Below, piece after piece: positions 43,266-53,876 of a stretch of 64,000 bases of DNA (position 1 is the stretch's first letter; every line of letters starts with the position of its first letter). Where the stretch lies: assembly GCF_025447595.1 (NCBI RefSeq), contig NZ_JAOEJU010000018.1:1-64000 (forward strand), read 5' to 3'. Origin of the DNA: Pseudomonas koreensis. Lineage in GTDB: Bacteria; Pseudomonadota; Gammaproteobacteria; Pseudomonadales; Pseudomonadaceae. A model generated the notes under the pieces. That model made no database searches. It saw only the letters and a program-made list of their open reading frames with translations, and was not told the origin of the DNA. A program made the position numbers and the translations under genes.

Positions 43266-44009
43266 ATGTCATCAAGCGTTGTACGCCCTGCCCCTCGCCC
43301 GCTGAATTTCTGGTTGTGCCTGGGGATTCCCGCCGCGGCGGCCGTCATTCTGGTACTGCTGGAGCTGACCGATCTGGACATGGATCTGGCCCGGCTTTTC
43401 TATGACCCGGCTGCCGGCGACTTCATCGGCCGCCACAGTTACTTCCTGGAAAACATCCTCCACGATCGCGCCAAACAAGTGGTGATCGCCTTTTCGGTGT
43501 TTGCCATCCTGGGCTTCATCGGCGCGTTTTTCATCGAACGTCTCAAACCGTTCAAGCGTGAGCTGGGCTGCCTGGTGTTGTCGCTGGGTCTGGCCACCTC
43601 GTTTGTCACGCCGGTGAAAGCGGTGACTGCGGTGCAATGCCCATGGAGCCTCGAACAGTTCGGCGGCCACGAAACCTACAGCAAACTGCTGGATCATCGC
43701 CCGCCGACCGACAAGCCCGGTCGTTGCTGGCCGGGTGGTCATGCGGCCACCGGTTTCACCTTGTTTGCGCTGTTCTTCGTGCTGCGTGACCGTCGCCCAC
43801 GGCTGGCCCGTCAGGCGTTCATCTTTGCCTTCGCGCTGGGCTCGGTGTTCTCGATCAGCCGGATGATGCAGGGCGCGCACTTCTTCTCCCACAACGTGTG
43901 GACGGCGATTTTCTGCTGGCTGATCTGTCTGGGCTCGTATTACTGGGTTTTGTATCGCCCGGCAGCCAAGAACCAGGCCACGACGCTGGCACAACCCGCC
44001 AACGCCTGA
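43266..44009 (+). CDS. PAP2 family membrane phosphatase
   Basis: This encodes 247 residues from ATG 43266. Six membrane helices hold the lipid phosphatase motifs: a KAVTAVQCPW variant of KxxxxxxRP near residue 120, PGGHAAT (PSGH type) near 157 and SRMMQGAHFFSHNVW near 198. Enzymes of this kind dephosphorylate lipid A, phosphatidate or undecaprenyl-pyrophosphate at the outer leaflet of the inner membrane. The link to the preceding phosphotransferase gene suggests recycling of its lipid product, which is inference. Confidence 0.87.
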   Translation: MSSSVVRPAPRPLNFWLCLGIPAAAAVILVLLELTDLDMDLARLFYDPAAGDFIGRHSYFLENILHDRAKQVVIAFSVFAILGFIGAFFIERLKPFKRELGCLVLSLGLATSFVTPVKAVTAVQCPWSLEQFGGHETYSKLLDHRPPTDKPGRCWPGGHAATGFTLFALFFVLRDRRPRLARQAFIFAFALGSVFSISRMMQGAHFFSHNVWTAIFCWLICLGSYYWVLYRPAAKNQATTLAQPANA

Positions 44010-44028
44010 ACCCTGAAACGCGGGCAAT

Positions 44029-44065
44029 AAAAAAACCCGTCTGCTCTCGCAGACGGGTTTTTTCG
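44029..44065. terminator. Bidirectional terminator between PAP2 and groEL
   Basis: AAAAAAACCCGTCTGC-TCTC-GCAGACGGGTTTTTT. A 10-bp stem with A and T runs on both sides serves the convergent PAP2 and groEL genes. Confidence 0.93.
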
Positions 44066-44084
44066 TTACCGGGGTAAGGCTGGC

Positions 44085-45731
<1,647 letters not shown>

Positions 45732-45780
45732 GATCGATATTCCTTAAATACTTTGTAGTAGCGGGAAAATGAGCGGGAAA

Positions 45781-46074
45781 TCAACCTTCCAGTACAGCGA
45801 GAATCTCGTTCTCAGCCATTACCAGCAGGTCTTCGCCGTCGACTTTCACAGTGTTGCTGCCGGAGTAAGGACCGAACACAACCTTGTCGCCGACTTTAAC
45901 GGCCAGCGCACGCACTTCACCGTTTTCCAGAGTCTTGCCTGGGCCTGCAGCGACGATCACACCGTGGTTGGCTTTTTCAGCAGCCGAACCTGGCAGGACG
46001 ATACCGCCAGCGGTTTTCTTTTCTTCTTCGCTGCGACGGATAACGACGCGGTCATGCAGAGGACGAAGCTTCAT
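45781..46074 (-). CDS. groS: Co-chaperonin GroES
   Basis: This encodes 97 residues beginning MKLRPLHDRVVIRRSEEEKK, with the mobile loop EEEKKTAGGIVLPGSAAEK (residues 16-34) and ending AENEILAVLEG. It caps GroEL. The 260-base upstream region to the fxsA hairpin must hold its promoter. I could not find a convincing heat-shock sigma-32 promoter there. Confidence 0.98.
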   Translation of the reverse strand: MKLRPLHDRVVIRRSEEEKKTAGGIVLPGSAAEKANHGVIVAAGPGKTLENGEVRALAVKVGDKVVFGPYSGSNTVKVDGEDLLVMAENEILAVLEG

Positions 46075-46300
46075 TGTCGATCTCTCCTAATTGTGGTTTT
46101 CATCGGCCGGTGTAGTCCCGGCGGGTTTAACGAATCCGGCCTGCGCCGGTTGCGGCTCGTCGAGCGAACCGCGGAAGTCTGTCCGACTCAAAATGTCGGA
46201 AACCTTTCGGTGACCGATACATAAGGGCGCATAAGCTTATTACAAGGGCGGGGGCTAAAAAATTTTCACGCAGGCTGCATGAATTAGCCCCACAAACGAA

Positions 46301-46322
46301 CACGGCACCCGAAGGTGCCGTG
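46301..46322 (-). terminator. Hairpin terminator of fxsA
   Basis: CACGGCACC-CGAA-GGTGCCGTG, a 9-bp stem with a 4-nt loop, 13 bases after the fxsA stop. The T-rich tail on the minus strand is modest. Confidence 0.7.
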
Positions 46323-46334
46323 TCGATGCAGACT

Positions 46335-46811
46335 TTACTTGGTGTCGCGGTGTTCGAATTCGCCTTCGATCACATCACCTTCGCGGCCAAGAGGCTGGCG
46401 CGGTGCAGGACCGCCGCGAGGTTGCAGGTCATCAGCGAACGCGCGCTGGCGCATGGCCTGCTCTTCGGCGCGCTGGCGCATTTTGTTGGCGACCAGTCGA
46501 CGACTGAACGGCAACAGCAGCACCAGACCGACCACGTCGCTGATGAAGCCCGGCAGGATCAACAGACCACCGGCCAGGGCCAGCATCAGGCCTTCGAGCA
46601 TGGTTTGCGCAGGCAGTTCGCCGCGGTTCAGGCTTTCACGGGCACGCAGTGCGGTGGCCAGCCCGGCGACGCGCAGCACGAATACGCCGAACATCGAGCC
46701 GAGAATGATCAGCAGCAGGGCCGGGAAAAATCCGATCGAACCTGCCACTTTGACGAATACGAACAGCTCCAACACCGGGAACAGCAGAAAGAGCAACAAA
46801 AAAGGGCGCAT
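46335..46811 (-). CDS. fxsA: FxsA family membrane protein
   Basis: This encodes 158 residues from ATG 46811 (GAGGAAAC site). It begins MRPFLLLFLLFPVLELFVFVK, then a GFFPALLLIILGSMFGVFVLR helix and a third hydrophobic part (GLLILPGFISDVVGLVLLL), the FxsA pattern. In E. coli FxsA overproduction relieves exclusion of phage T7 by the F plasmid. The normal role is unclear. Location next to groES-groEL matches P. aeruginosa. Confidence 0.9.
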   Translation of the reverse strand: MRPFLLLFLLFPVLELFVFVKVAGSIGFFPALLLIILGSMFGVFVLRVAGLATALRARESLNRGELPAQTMLEGLMLALAGGLLILPGFISDVVGLVLLLPFSRRLVANKMRQRAEEQAMRQRAFADDLQPRGGPAPRQPLGREGDVIEGEFEHRDTK

Positions 46812-46876
46812 CAAAGTTTCCTCAACGCAAGAAATGCCTTGCAGTAAGCCTTAGATGACGTCGCCCTTTCGTGAAT

Positions 46877-47608
46877 TCAAGCGTCGGCCACCGCATTTTT
46901 TGGCCAGACCTCGGCGTGAGCCAGAGAAACCAAGGCCTCGCGCACTTGTATCGGCGTATGACAAGGCGCTTGAAACGGCAGCCAGTACAGCGCCTGGCCA
47001 ATGCGCAGGTGCATGCCTTCGGTGTCGATCCCGGCCAATTGCGCCGGTACGGTTTTCGGCAGCCCGGCGAGGTCGACGTAATGGGCGATGGCCTTGGCGT
47101 GGTCACTGTTCATGTGCTCGACCATGCTGATCTCGGCCTTGCCGGCGAACGGGTTGGCCAGGGTCAGGTGATCGACCCAGTGGATCGCACCGAAACCGCC
47201 AATGTAGCGATGACGCACCGGTTTGAGCACCCAGAAGTCGAAGTCGTGAGCCTTGTGGTAATTCTGCGAATCGGGGAAATAACGGTAGTAACGCTCGGCG
47301 GCGGCTTCAATGGCTGCGGCGTCTTCGAGTTTTTCCGCCTCGGCCAGATAGGTCAGGCGACCAACGGCTTGCACATCGTCGGCCTCGCGCTCACCCACCA
47401 GCAGCGAGCATTTCGGATCTTTCTGCAGGTTGTGGGTGTGCTGGGCGATGCGGCTGATCAGGATCAGCGGCCTGCCCTGCTCGTCCAGACAGTAGGGAAC
47501 CACGGAGCCGAATGGAAAACCGGGCATCGATTTAGAGTGGGTCGACAATACGCCACGGTATTCCTTGAGAAGCAATTCTCGGGCATTCTTGGCCGCTTCA
47601 ACGCTCAA
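46877..47608 (-). CDS. HugZ-like haem-binding/oxygenase family protein (split barrel plus DUF2470)
   Basis: This encodes 243 residues. The first 150 residues form a pyridoxamine-phosphate-oxidase-like split barrel (YRGVLSTHSKSMPGFPFGSVVPY, PLILISRIAQHTHNL). The C-terminal 80 residues resemble DUF2470 (EHMNSDHAKAIAHYVDL). This two-domain form is that of HugZ/HutZ proteins that bind or break down haem in the cytoplasm. There are no haem-uptake genes beside it here, so an actual haem role is uncertain. Confidence 0.83.
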   Translation of the reverse strand: MSVEAAKNARELLLKEYRGVLSTHSKSMPGFPFGSVVPYCLDEQGRPLILISRIAQHTHNLQKDPKCSLLVGEREADDVQAVGRLTYLAEAEKLEDAAAIEAAAERYYRYFPDSQNYHKAHDFDFWVLKPVRHRYIGGFGAIHWVDHLTLANPFAGKAEISMVEHMNSDHAKAIAHYVDLAGLPKTVPAQLAGIDTEGMHLRIGQALYWLPFQAPCHTPIQVREALVSLAHAEVWPKNAVADA

Positions 47609-47768
47609 TTTATGACTCCTTAAATAGAATCCGTCGAAAAAACGGACGGGCGATCGGGATCAAGTCCCGGTTACGCCATCGGGCAATTCTCATGTGCAAC
47701 CAGGCCCCGGCCGGTGCGGATCGAGAGGCGCTCTATAAGGGACACCACTCAGACCTGCTCTCGGGGGC

Positions 47769-48533
47769 ATGCGAATGCAACTCAACGACAAAGTAATCAT
47801 TATCACTGGCGGTTGCCAAGGCTTGGGCCGCTCGATGGCCGAGTATTTCGCAGGCCTGGGCGCGAAGCTGGCGCTGGTCGACCTGAACCAGGAAAAACTC
47901 GATGACGCCGTCGCAGCCTGCAAGGCCAAGGGTGTCGAGGCACGCAGCTACCTGTGCAACGTCGCCAACGAAGAGCAGGTAACGCACATGGTTGCCCAGG
48001 TCGCCGAGGACTTCGGCGCGATCCACGGCCTGATCAACAACGCCGGGATCCTGCGCGACGGCCTGCTGCTCAAGGTCAAGGACGGCGAGATGACCAAGAT
48101 GAGCCTGGCCCAGTGGCAGGCGGTGATCGACGTCAACTTGACCGGCGTGTTCCTCTGCACCCGTGAAGTGGCAGCGAAAATGGTCGAGCTGAAGAACAGC
48201 GGCGCGATCATCAACATCTCGTCGATCTCCCGCGCGGGCAACGTCGGCCAGACCAACTACTCCGCCGCCAAGGCCGGCGTCGCTGCGGCGACCGTGACCT
48301 GGGCCAAGGAACTGGCGCGCTACGGCATTCGCGTGGCCGGCATCGCACCGGGCTTTATCGAAACCGAGATGACTCTGGGCATGAAGCCAGAAGCGCTGGA
48401 GAAGATGACCTCGGGCATTCCGCTCAAGCGCATGGGCAAGCCGGAAGAGATCGCCCACTCGGCGGCGTACATCTTCGAGAACGACTACTACACCGGCCGG
48501 ATTCTGGAGATGGATGGCGGTTTGCGCATTTAA
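47769..48533 (+). CDS. Short-chain dehydrogenase/reductase, FabG-like
   Basis: This encodes 254 residues from ATG 47769 (MRMQL). ATG 47775 is an equal alternative. The cofactor motif is GGCQGLGRSM near residue 14, with NNAG near 92, catalytic Ser in NISSISRAG near 157 and YSAAKAG near 171, and PGFIETEMT, the classical SDR set. The closest pattern is 3-oxoacyl-ACP reductase-like proteins. No fatty-acid genes adjoin, so substrate is open. Confidence 0.88.
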   Translation: MRMQLNDKVIIITGGCQGLGRSMAEYFAGLGAKLALVDLNQEKLDDAVAACKAKGVEARSYLCNVANEEQVTHMVAQVAEDFGAIHGLINNAGILRDGLLLKVKDGEMTKMSLAQWQAVIDVNLTGVFLCTREVAAKMVELKNSGAIINISSISRAGNVGQTNYSAAKAGVAAATVTWAKELARYGIRVAGIAPGFIETEMTLGMKPEALEKMTSGIPLKRMGKPEEIAHSAAYIFENDYYTGRILEMDGGLRI

Positions 48534-48548
48534 GCCCTGCCACAAACT

Positions 48549-48640
48549 ATGTGGGAGCGAGCTTGCTCGCGATAGCGGTACAACAGTCACCATCAATAGT
48601 GAATGTCATGGCCTTATCGCGAGCAAGCTCGCTCCCACAG
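48549..48640. repeat. REP doublet 8
   Basis: Inverted GTGGGAGCGAGCTTGCTCGCGA arms followed on the + strand by seven T, so this copy may also act as a terminator for the convergent SDR and apbC genes. Confidence 0.9.
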
Positions 48641-48662
48641 TTTTTTTAGCGCCGCGGCAAAA

Positions 48663-49757
48663 TCAATCGTCGCTGATGGTGATGTTCGGCATCGCCGGCG
48701 AAGCCGCTTCCTGCAACACGATCCGCGCCCCCACATGACGGGCCAGCTCCTGATAAACCATGGCGATCTGGCTGTCCGGCTCGGAAATCACCGTTGGCTT
48801 GCCGCCGTCGGCCTGTTCGCGGATCAGCATCGACAGCGGCAACGAAGCCAGCAGCTCGACGCCGAACTGGGTCGCCAGCTTCTCGCCACCGCCCTCACCG
48901 AACAGATGCTCGGCATGTCCACAGTTCGAGCAGATGTGCACGGCCATGTTTTCCACCACGCCCAGCACCGGAATGTTGACCTTGCGGAACATCTCCACGC
49001 CTTTACGCGCGTCGAGCAGCGCCAGATCCTGAGGTGTGGTGACGATTACAGCCCCGGCCACCGGGACTTTCTGCGCCAGGGTCAGCTGGATGTCGCCGGT
49101 GCCTGGCGGCATGTCGATGACCAGATAATCCAGGTCGCCCCAAGCGGTTTGCGTGACCAGTTGCAGCAGCGCGCCGGAGACCATCGGCCCACGCCAGACC
49201 ATCGGCGTGTTGTCGTCGGTCAGGAACGCCATCGACATCACTTCCACGCCATGGGCCTGCAGCGGCACGAACCACTTCTGATCCTTGACCTGCGGACGGG
49301 TACCCTCGGCAATGCCGAACATGATGCCCTGGCTCGGGCCGTAGATATCGGCATCGAGAATCCCGACCTTCGCGCCTTCGCGAGCCAGCGCCAGCGCCAG
49401 GTTGGCAGCGGTAGTGGATTTGCCCACACCGCCCTTGCCCGATGCCACGGCGACCACGTTCTTGACGTTGGCCAGCCCCGGAATCTGCGCCTGGGCCTTG
49501 TGCGCGGCGATCACGCTGTTGACCTCGACCTTGGCAGTCACCACGCCGTCGAGGTTTTCGATGGCCAGTTGCAGCAATTGCGCCCATCCGCTCTTGAACA
49601 GACCGGCGGCATAGCCGATTTCCAGCTGCACGCTGACGCGATCGCCAGTGATTTCGATGTTGCGCACGCAACCGGCGCTGACCGGATCCTGGTTCAGATA
49701 AGGGTCGGTGTATTGGCTGAGGACGGCTTCCACCGCTGCGCGAGTGACGGCGCTCAT
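48663..49757 (-). CDS. apbC: Iron-sulfur cluster carrier ApbC (Mrp)
   Basis: This encodes 364 residues from ATG 49757. An N-terminal MIP18-type domain (residues 1-90) precedes the deviant Walker A GKGGVGKST near 108, DADIYGPSQG near 136 and the metal-binding CSNC near 272. It is a P-loop NTPase that carries [4Fe-4S] clusters to apo-proteins in the cytoplasm. It is divergent from metG across 155 bases. Confidence 0.93.
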   Translation of the reverse strand: MSAVTRAAVEAVLSQYTDPYLNQDPVSAGCVRNIEITGDRVSVQLEIGYAAGLFKSGWAQLLQLAIENLDGVVTAKVEVNSVIAAHKAQAQIPGLANVKNVVAVASGKGGVGKSTTAANLALALAREGAKVGILDADIYGPSQGIMFGIAEGTRPQVKDQKWFVPLQAHGVEVMSMAFLTDDNTPMVWRGPMVSGALLQLVTQTAWGDLDYLVIDMPPGTGDIQLTLAQKVPVAGAVIVTTPQDLALLDARKGVEMFRKVNIPVLGVVENMAVHICSNCGHAEHLFGEGGGEKLATQFGVELLASLPLSMLIREQADGGKPTVISEPDSQIAMVYQELARHVGARIVLQEAASPAMPNITISDD

Positions 49758-49912
49758 GGGCAACTCCGATAACAAGACTGGGAAAAGATGGCGGGTATCC
49801 TACCCCTTCTGTCCTCCGGACGGCATGTCCGGCAACGATTTGCAGAGGTGAAATATCTTTCCCGGCGCTTTATAGTGGCCGACCTCCGTTTCATCAAGTA
49901 GCGAAGCCCCAC

Positions 49913-51964
49913 ATGTCCGAACCACGCAAGATTCTCGTCACCAGCGCCCTGCCCTACGCCAACGGTTCGATCCACCTTGGCCATATGCTGGAATACATCC
50001 AGACCGATATGTGGGTGCGCTTCCAGAAGCATCGCGGCAATCAGTGCATTTATGTCTGCGCCGACGACGCCCACGGTTCGGCGATCATGCTGCGCGCGGA
50101 AAAGGAAGGCATCACCCCGGAACAACTGATCGCCAACGTCCAGGCTGAACACAGCGCCGACTTTGCCGAGTTCCTGGTGGACTTCGATAACTTCCACTCC
50201 ACTCACGCCGAAGAAAACCGTGAGCTGTCGAGCCAGATCTACCTGAAGCTGCGTGACGCCGGGCACATTGCCCAACGTTCGATCACCCAGTATTTCGACC
50301 CGGAAAAGAAAATGTTCCTGGCCGACCGCTTCATCAAGGGCACCTGCCCGAAATGCGGCACCGAAGACCAGTACGGCGACAACTGCGAAAAATGCGGTGC
50401 GACCTACGCGCCGACCGACCTGAAGGATCCGAAGTCGGCGATCTCCGGCGCCACTCCGGTGCTCAAGGATTCCCAGCACTTCTTCTTCAAGCTGCCGGAC
50501 TTCCAGGAAATGCTGCAGGCCTGGACCCGCAGCGGCACCCTGCAGGACGCCGTGGCCAACAAGATCGCCGAATGGCTGGACGCCGGCCTGCAACAGTGGG
50601 ACATCTCCCGCGATGCGCCGTACTTCGGTTTCGAAATCCCGGGCGAGCCGGGCAAATACTTCTACGTGTGGCTGGATGCGCCGATCGGCTACATGGCCAG
50701 CTTCAAGAACCTCTGCAACCGCACGCCGGAGCTGGACTTCGACGCGTTCTGGGGCAAGGACTCCACCGCCGAGCTGTACCACTTCATCGGCAAGGACATC
50801 GTCAACTTCCACGCCCTGTTCTGGCCGGCAATGCTTGAAGGCGCGGGTTTCCGCAAACCGACCGGGATCAATGTGCACGGCTACCTGACCGTCAACGGTC
50901 AGAAAATGTCCAAGTCCCGCGGGACCTTCATCAAGGCCCGTACCTATCTGGATCACCTGTCGCCGGAATACCTGCGCTACTACTACGCGGCCAAACTGGG
51001 CCGTGGCGTGGACGACCTCGACCTGAACCTCGAAGACTTCGTGCAGAAGGTCAATTCCGACCTGGTCGGCAAAGTCGTCAACATCGCCAGCCGTTGCGCC
51101 GGTTTCATCCAGAAGGGCAACGCCGGTCTGCTGGTGGACAACAACGCAGCACCGGAACTGACCGACGCGTTCCTGGCCGCCGCGCCAAGCATCGCCGACG
51201 CCTATGAAGCCCGCGACTTCGCCCGTGCCATGCGCGAAACCATGGCTTTGGCCGACCGCGCCAACGCCTGGATCGCCGACAAGGCGCCATGGTCGCTGAA
51301 CAAGCAGGAAGGCAAGCAGGATGAAGTCCAGGCGGTCTGCGCCACGGCGATCAACCTGTTCCGCCAGCTGGTGATTTTCCTCAAACCGGTGCTGCCAGTG
51401 CTGGCCGCCGATGCCGAGGCGTTCCTCAACGTCGCCCCGCTGACCTGGAACGACCACACCACCCTGCTGGCCAACCACCAGTTGAACGAATTCAAACCGT
51501 TAATGACCCGCATCGACCCGGTAAAAGTACAAGCCATGACCGACGCCTCGAAAGAAGACCTGACCGCCAGCCAGACCGATACCGGCGCCGCTGCGCCTGC
51601 CGGCAACGGCGAACTGGCGAAGGATCCGCTGTCGCCGGAAATCGACTTCGACGCCTTCGCCGCCGTCGACCTGCGCGTCGCGCTGATCATCAAGGCCGAA
51701 CACGTTGAAGGTGCGGACAAGCTGCTGCGTCTGACTCTGGATATTGGTGATGAGCAACGCAACGTGTTCTCGGGGATCAAGAGCGCCTACCCGGATCCGT
51801 CCAAACTCGACGGTCGTCTGACCATGATGATCGCCAACCTCAAGCCACGGAAAATGAAGTTCGGCATCTCCGAAGGCATGGTGATGGCGGCCGGCCCTGG
51901 CGGTGAAGAAATCTACCTGCTGAGCCCGGACAGCGGCGCCAAGCCGGGTCAGCGCATCAAGTAA
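49913..51964 (+). CDS. metG: Methionyl-tRNA synthetase
   Basis: This encodes 683 residues. The class I signatures are HLGHML (HIGH type) near residue 24 and KMSKS near 332. A zinc knuckle CPKC...CEKC lies near 146-162, and the C-terminal domain from about 580 (DAFAAVDLRVALIIKAEHVEG) binds tRNA and mediates dimerisation. It charges initiator and elongator tRNAs with methionine. Confidence 0.97.
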   Translation: MSEPRKILVTSALPYANGSIHLGHMLEYIQTDMWVRFQKHRGNQCIYVCADDAHGSAIMLRAEKEGITPEQLIANVQAEHSADFAEFLVDFDNFHSTHAEENRELSSQIYLKLRDAGHIAQRSITQYFDPEKKMFLADRFIKGTCPKCGTEDQYGDNCEKCGATYAPTDLKDPKSAISGATPVLKDSQHFFFKLPDFQEMLQAWTRSGTLQDAVANKIAEWLDAGLQQWDISRDAPYFGFEIPGEPGKYFYVWLDAPIGYMASFKNLCNRTPELDFDAFWGKDSTAELYHFIGKDIVNFHALFWPAMLEGAGFRKPTGINVHGYLTVNGQKMSKSRGTFIKARTYLDHLSPEYLRYYYAAKLGRGVDDLDLNLEDFVQKVNSDLVGKVVNIASRCAGFIQKGNAGLLVDNNAAPELTDAFLAAAPSIADAYEARDFARAMRETMALADRANAWIADKAPWSLNKQEGKQDEVQAVCATAINLFRQLVIFLKPVLPVLAADAEAFLNVAPLTWNDHTTLLANHQLNEFKPLMTRIDPVKVQAMTDASKEDLTASQTDTGAAAPAGNGELAKDPLSPEIDFDAFAAVDLRVALIIKAEHVEGADKLLRLTLDIGDEQRNVFSGIKSAYPDPSKLDGRLTMMIANLKPRKMKFGISEGMVMAAGPGGEEIYLLSPDSGAKPGQRIK

Positions 51965-51980
51965 GGTTCTGCCCTGACAG

Positions 51981-52018
51981 ATCCCACAGGCGTGCTCCGT
52001 GCGCCTGTGGGATTTTTC
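51981..52018 (+). terminator. Terminator of metG
   Basis: ATCCCACAGGCG / CGCCTGTGGGAT, a perfect 12-bp stem with a 9-nt loop followed by TTTTT, 16 bases after the stop. It resembles one REP arm outwardly (CCCACAGG) but is a separate structure. Confidence 0.9.
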
Positions 52019-52095
52019 ATATCTGGCCCGCCCTCCACGGCTGCCGGATAATGCCTAACCTTAAGTGACACACGCCCGTTCCTGCCGGCAGAACC

Positions 52096-52665
52096 ATGAC
52101 CGAACTCGTGCTTACGCTCTTCAGTGCTGCGCTGATCAACAACTTCGTGTTGCACTGGCCGCTGGGCGTCGATCCACTACTGGCGGGCGAACGCCGTCAG
52201 GTGCATGCGCTGGGACTGGCAACGTTGTGTCTGATGCTGATTGTCGGTGTGGCGGGTTACGCGATCTGGCATTGGCTGCTGGTGCCGTTGCAACTGGAAT
52301 TTCTGCGCCTGTTTGTGTTTCTGCCGTTGAGCGTCCTGCTGATCACGCCGTTGCTGAAGCTGTTGGCGCATTGGCGTCCCACGCTGCCATTCGATGGTTT
52401 GTGGCCGCTGCTGCTGGGCAATGCCGGTGTGCTGGGGCTGACGCTGATCAACGCGCAAGCGGACAAAGGCCTGTTTCATGCGACAGCACTGAGCCTTGGC
52501 GCCGGACTGGGTTTCTGGCTGGTGTTGAGCCTGTTCAGCGATTTGCGTGAGCGCACGGCCAACAACGATATTCCCCTGCCCTTTCGTGGTTTGCCGATCC
52601 TGTTGATCGGCGCCGGACTGATGGCCGTGGCTTTTCTCGGATTCAGTGGACTGATCAAAACATGA
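52096..52665 (+). CDS. rnfA: Rnf-type electron transport subunit A, lacking its conserved cysteines
   Basis: This encodes 189 residues with six membrane helices, the NNFVL motif at 15-19 and the RERTANNDIPLPFRG...FSGLIK C-terminus of RnfA/RsxA. In E. coli RsxA the motif LGLCPF holds Cys 26 and ITTNCAVLG holds a second Cys. Here these read LGVDPL (Asp 26) and LLGNAGVLG (Ala 109). In Rnf and Nqr complexes these cysteines, with two from RnfE, bind an iron-sulfur centre within the membrane. First gene of a tightly overlapping operon. Confidence 0.88.
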   Translation: MTELVLTLFSAALINNFVLHWPLGVDPLLAGERRQVHALGLATLCLMLIVGVAGYAIWHWLLVPLQLEFLRLFVFLPLSVLLITPLLKLLAHWRPTLPFDGLWPLLLGNAGVLGLTLINAQADKGLFHATALSLGAGLGFWLVLSLFSDLRERTANNDIPLPFRGLPILLIGAGLMAVAFLGFSGLIKT

Positions 52666-53876
52666 GTCTGATTCAACGCATCGATGCCTTGCTGCCGCAG
52701 ACCCAATGCGGCAAATGCGGCCATCCCGGATGCAAACCCTACGCTGAAGGCATCGCCGACGGCGAGCCGATCAACAAGTGCCCACCGGGTGGCGACGAAA
52801 CCATCGCGGCGCTGGCCGAACTGTTGAAAATCCCGGTGCTCGAGCTGGACATCAGTCGAGGCTCGGCGCCGCCGCAAGTGGCTTTCATCCGTGAAGCTGA
52901 ATGCATCGGCTGCACCAAGTGCATCCAGGCCTGCCCGATCGATGCCATCGTCGGCGCGGCGAAACTGATGCACACCGTTATCATCGACGAATGCACCGGT
53001 TGCGATCTGTGCGTGGCGCCCTGCCCGGTCGACTGCATCGAGATGCACCCGCTGCCGCCGGGCACGCTGCCGGTGGTCGGCGGCCTGGCCGCCAGCCTTG
53101 AAGAACAGCAGGCTCGCGCGAGCAAACGCAATCACGCCCGCCAGCGTTTCGAACGGCGTAACGCTCGTCTGCAACGCGAAGAACAGCAGAAACAGACCGA
53201 ACGGGAAGCCCGGGCGCAGCGCGCGGCCCAGGTCGAAGTCGCCGCCACCACGCTCGATCCGGTGCAGGCGGCGCTGGAACGGGTACGTGCGCAAAAAGCC
53301 GCGAACGCCGACGCCGCGTTGAAAAAAGCCAAAATCGATGTGGCCATGAGTCGGGCGCAATTGAACAAGTCGCTCAAGGCGTTCGGTCATCCGCCGACCT
53401 TCGATCAACAATCGCAGCTGATTGTCCTGCAGCAGCAATTCGAAGCCGCTGAGCAGGCACTGGCGAAGCTGGAAAGCAACGCGGCACCTGCTCCGGTCGT
53501 GGCTGCACCGGCAAAGGACGCCGATCTGAAACGGGCGAAGATCCAGTTGGCAATGCGCCGCGCCGAGCTGAAAAAAGCGCAAACCGCAGAGGCCCCGCCA
53601 GCCGAGATTGCCTTACTGGAGCAAGCGCTGCGTGACGCCGAACAGGCGCTGCACAACGCCGAAGCCGCCAGCGACCAACCGGCTCCCGAGCTTGTGCGTG
53701 TCGAGAAACGTCCGATCGACGACCAGCTGCGCCAGCTGAAAACCGAACTGGCCTACGCGCGCGCCGACCTGAACAAGCTGCAACGGCGCGACGGCACACC
53801 CGCCGACATCCTCGAAAAGGCCCGCGCCCGCCTGCAAGATGCAGAGCGGCAGGTACAAGCCCATGTCATCCATTGA
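52662..53876 (+). CDS. rnfB: Rnf-type ferredoxin subunit B, unanchored, with long helical C-terminal repeats
   Basis: This encodes 404 residues, twice the usual length of about 190. It starts directly at the first iron-sulfur motif (QCGKCGHPGC at about 15-24, plus Cys in NKCPPGG), without the N-terminal membrane helix of E. coli RsxB. Two ferredoxin [4Fe-4S] motifs follow (CIGCTKCIQACPID near 84; CTGCDLCVAPCPVDC near 114). From about residue 145 the chain is charged and helical, with three related units of about 66 residues starting near 217, 286 and 352 (KAKIDVAMSRAQL, RAKIQLAMRRAEL, QLKTELAYARADL). These resemble RnfC tails. ATG overlaps the rnfA stop. Confidence 0.88.
   Translation: MSLIQRIDALLPQTQCGKCGHPGCKPYAEGIADGEPINKCPPGGDETIAALAELLKIPVLELDISRGSAPPQVAFIREAECIGCTKCIQACPIDAIVGAAKLMHTVIIDECTGCDLCVAPCPVDCIEMHPLPPGTLPVVGGLAASLEEQQARASKRNHARQRFERRNARLQREEQQKQTEREARAQRAAQVEVAATTLDPVQAALERVRAQKAANADAALKKAKIDVAMSRAQLNKSLKAFGHPPTFDQQSQLIVLQQQFEAAEQALAKLESNAAPAPVVAAPAKDADLKRAKIQLAMRRAELKKAQTAEAPPAEIALLEQALRDAEQALHNAEAASDQPAPELVRVEKRPIDDQLRQLKTELAYARADLNKLQRRDGTPADILEKARARLQDAERQVQAHVIH

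Noticed and set aside
46075..46300. Sigma-32 heat-shock promoter before groES
   Set aside because: On the minus strand a GTGAAA and a C-rich block are present, but the spacing is too short for the sigma-32 consensus, so I do not call it.
52480..52662. Upstream extension of rnfB that could encode the missing membrane anchor
   Set aside because: The region is the end of rnfA in another frame, and no hydrophobic in-frame segment with a start was found. The ATGA overlap supports the short start.
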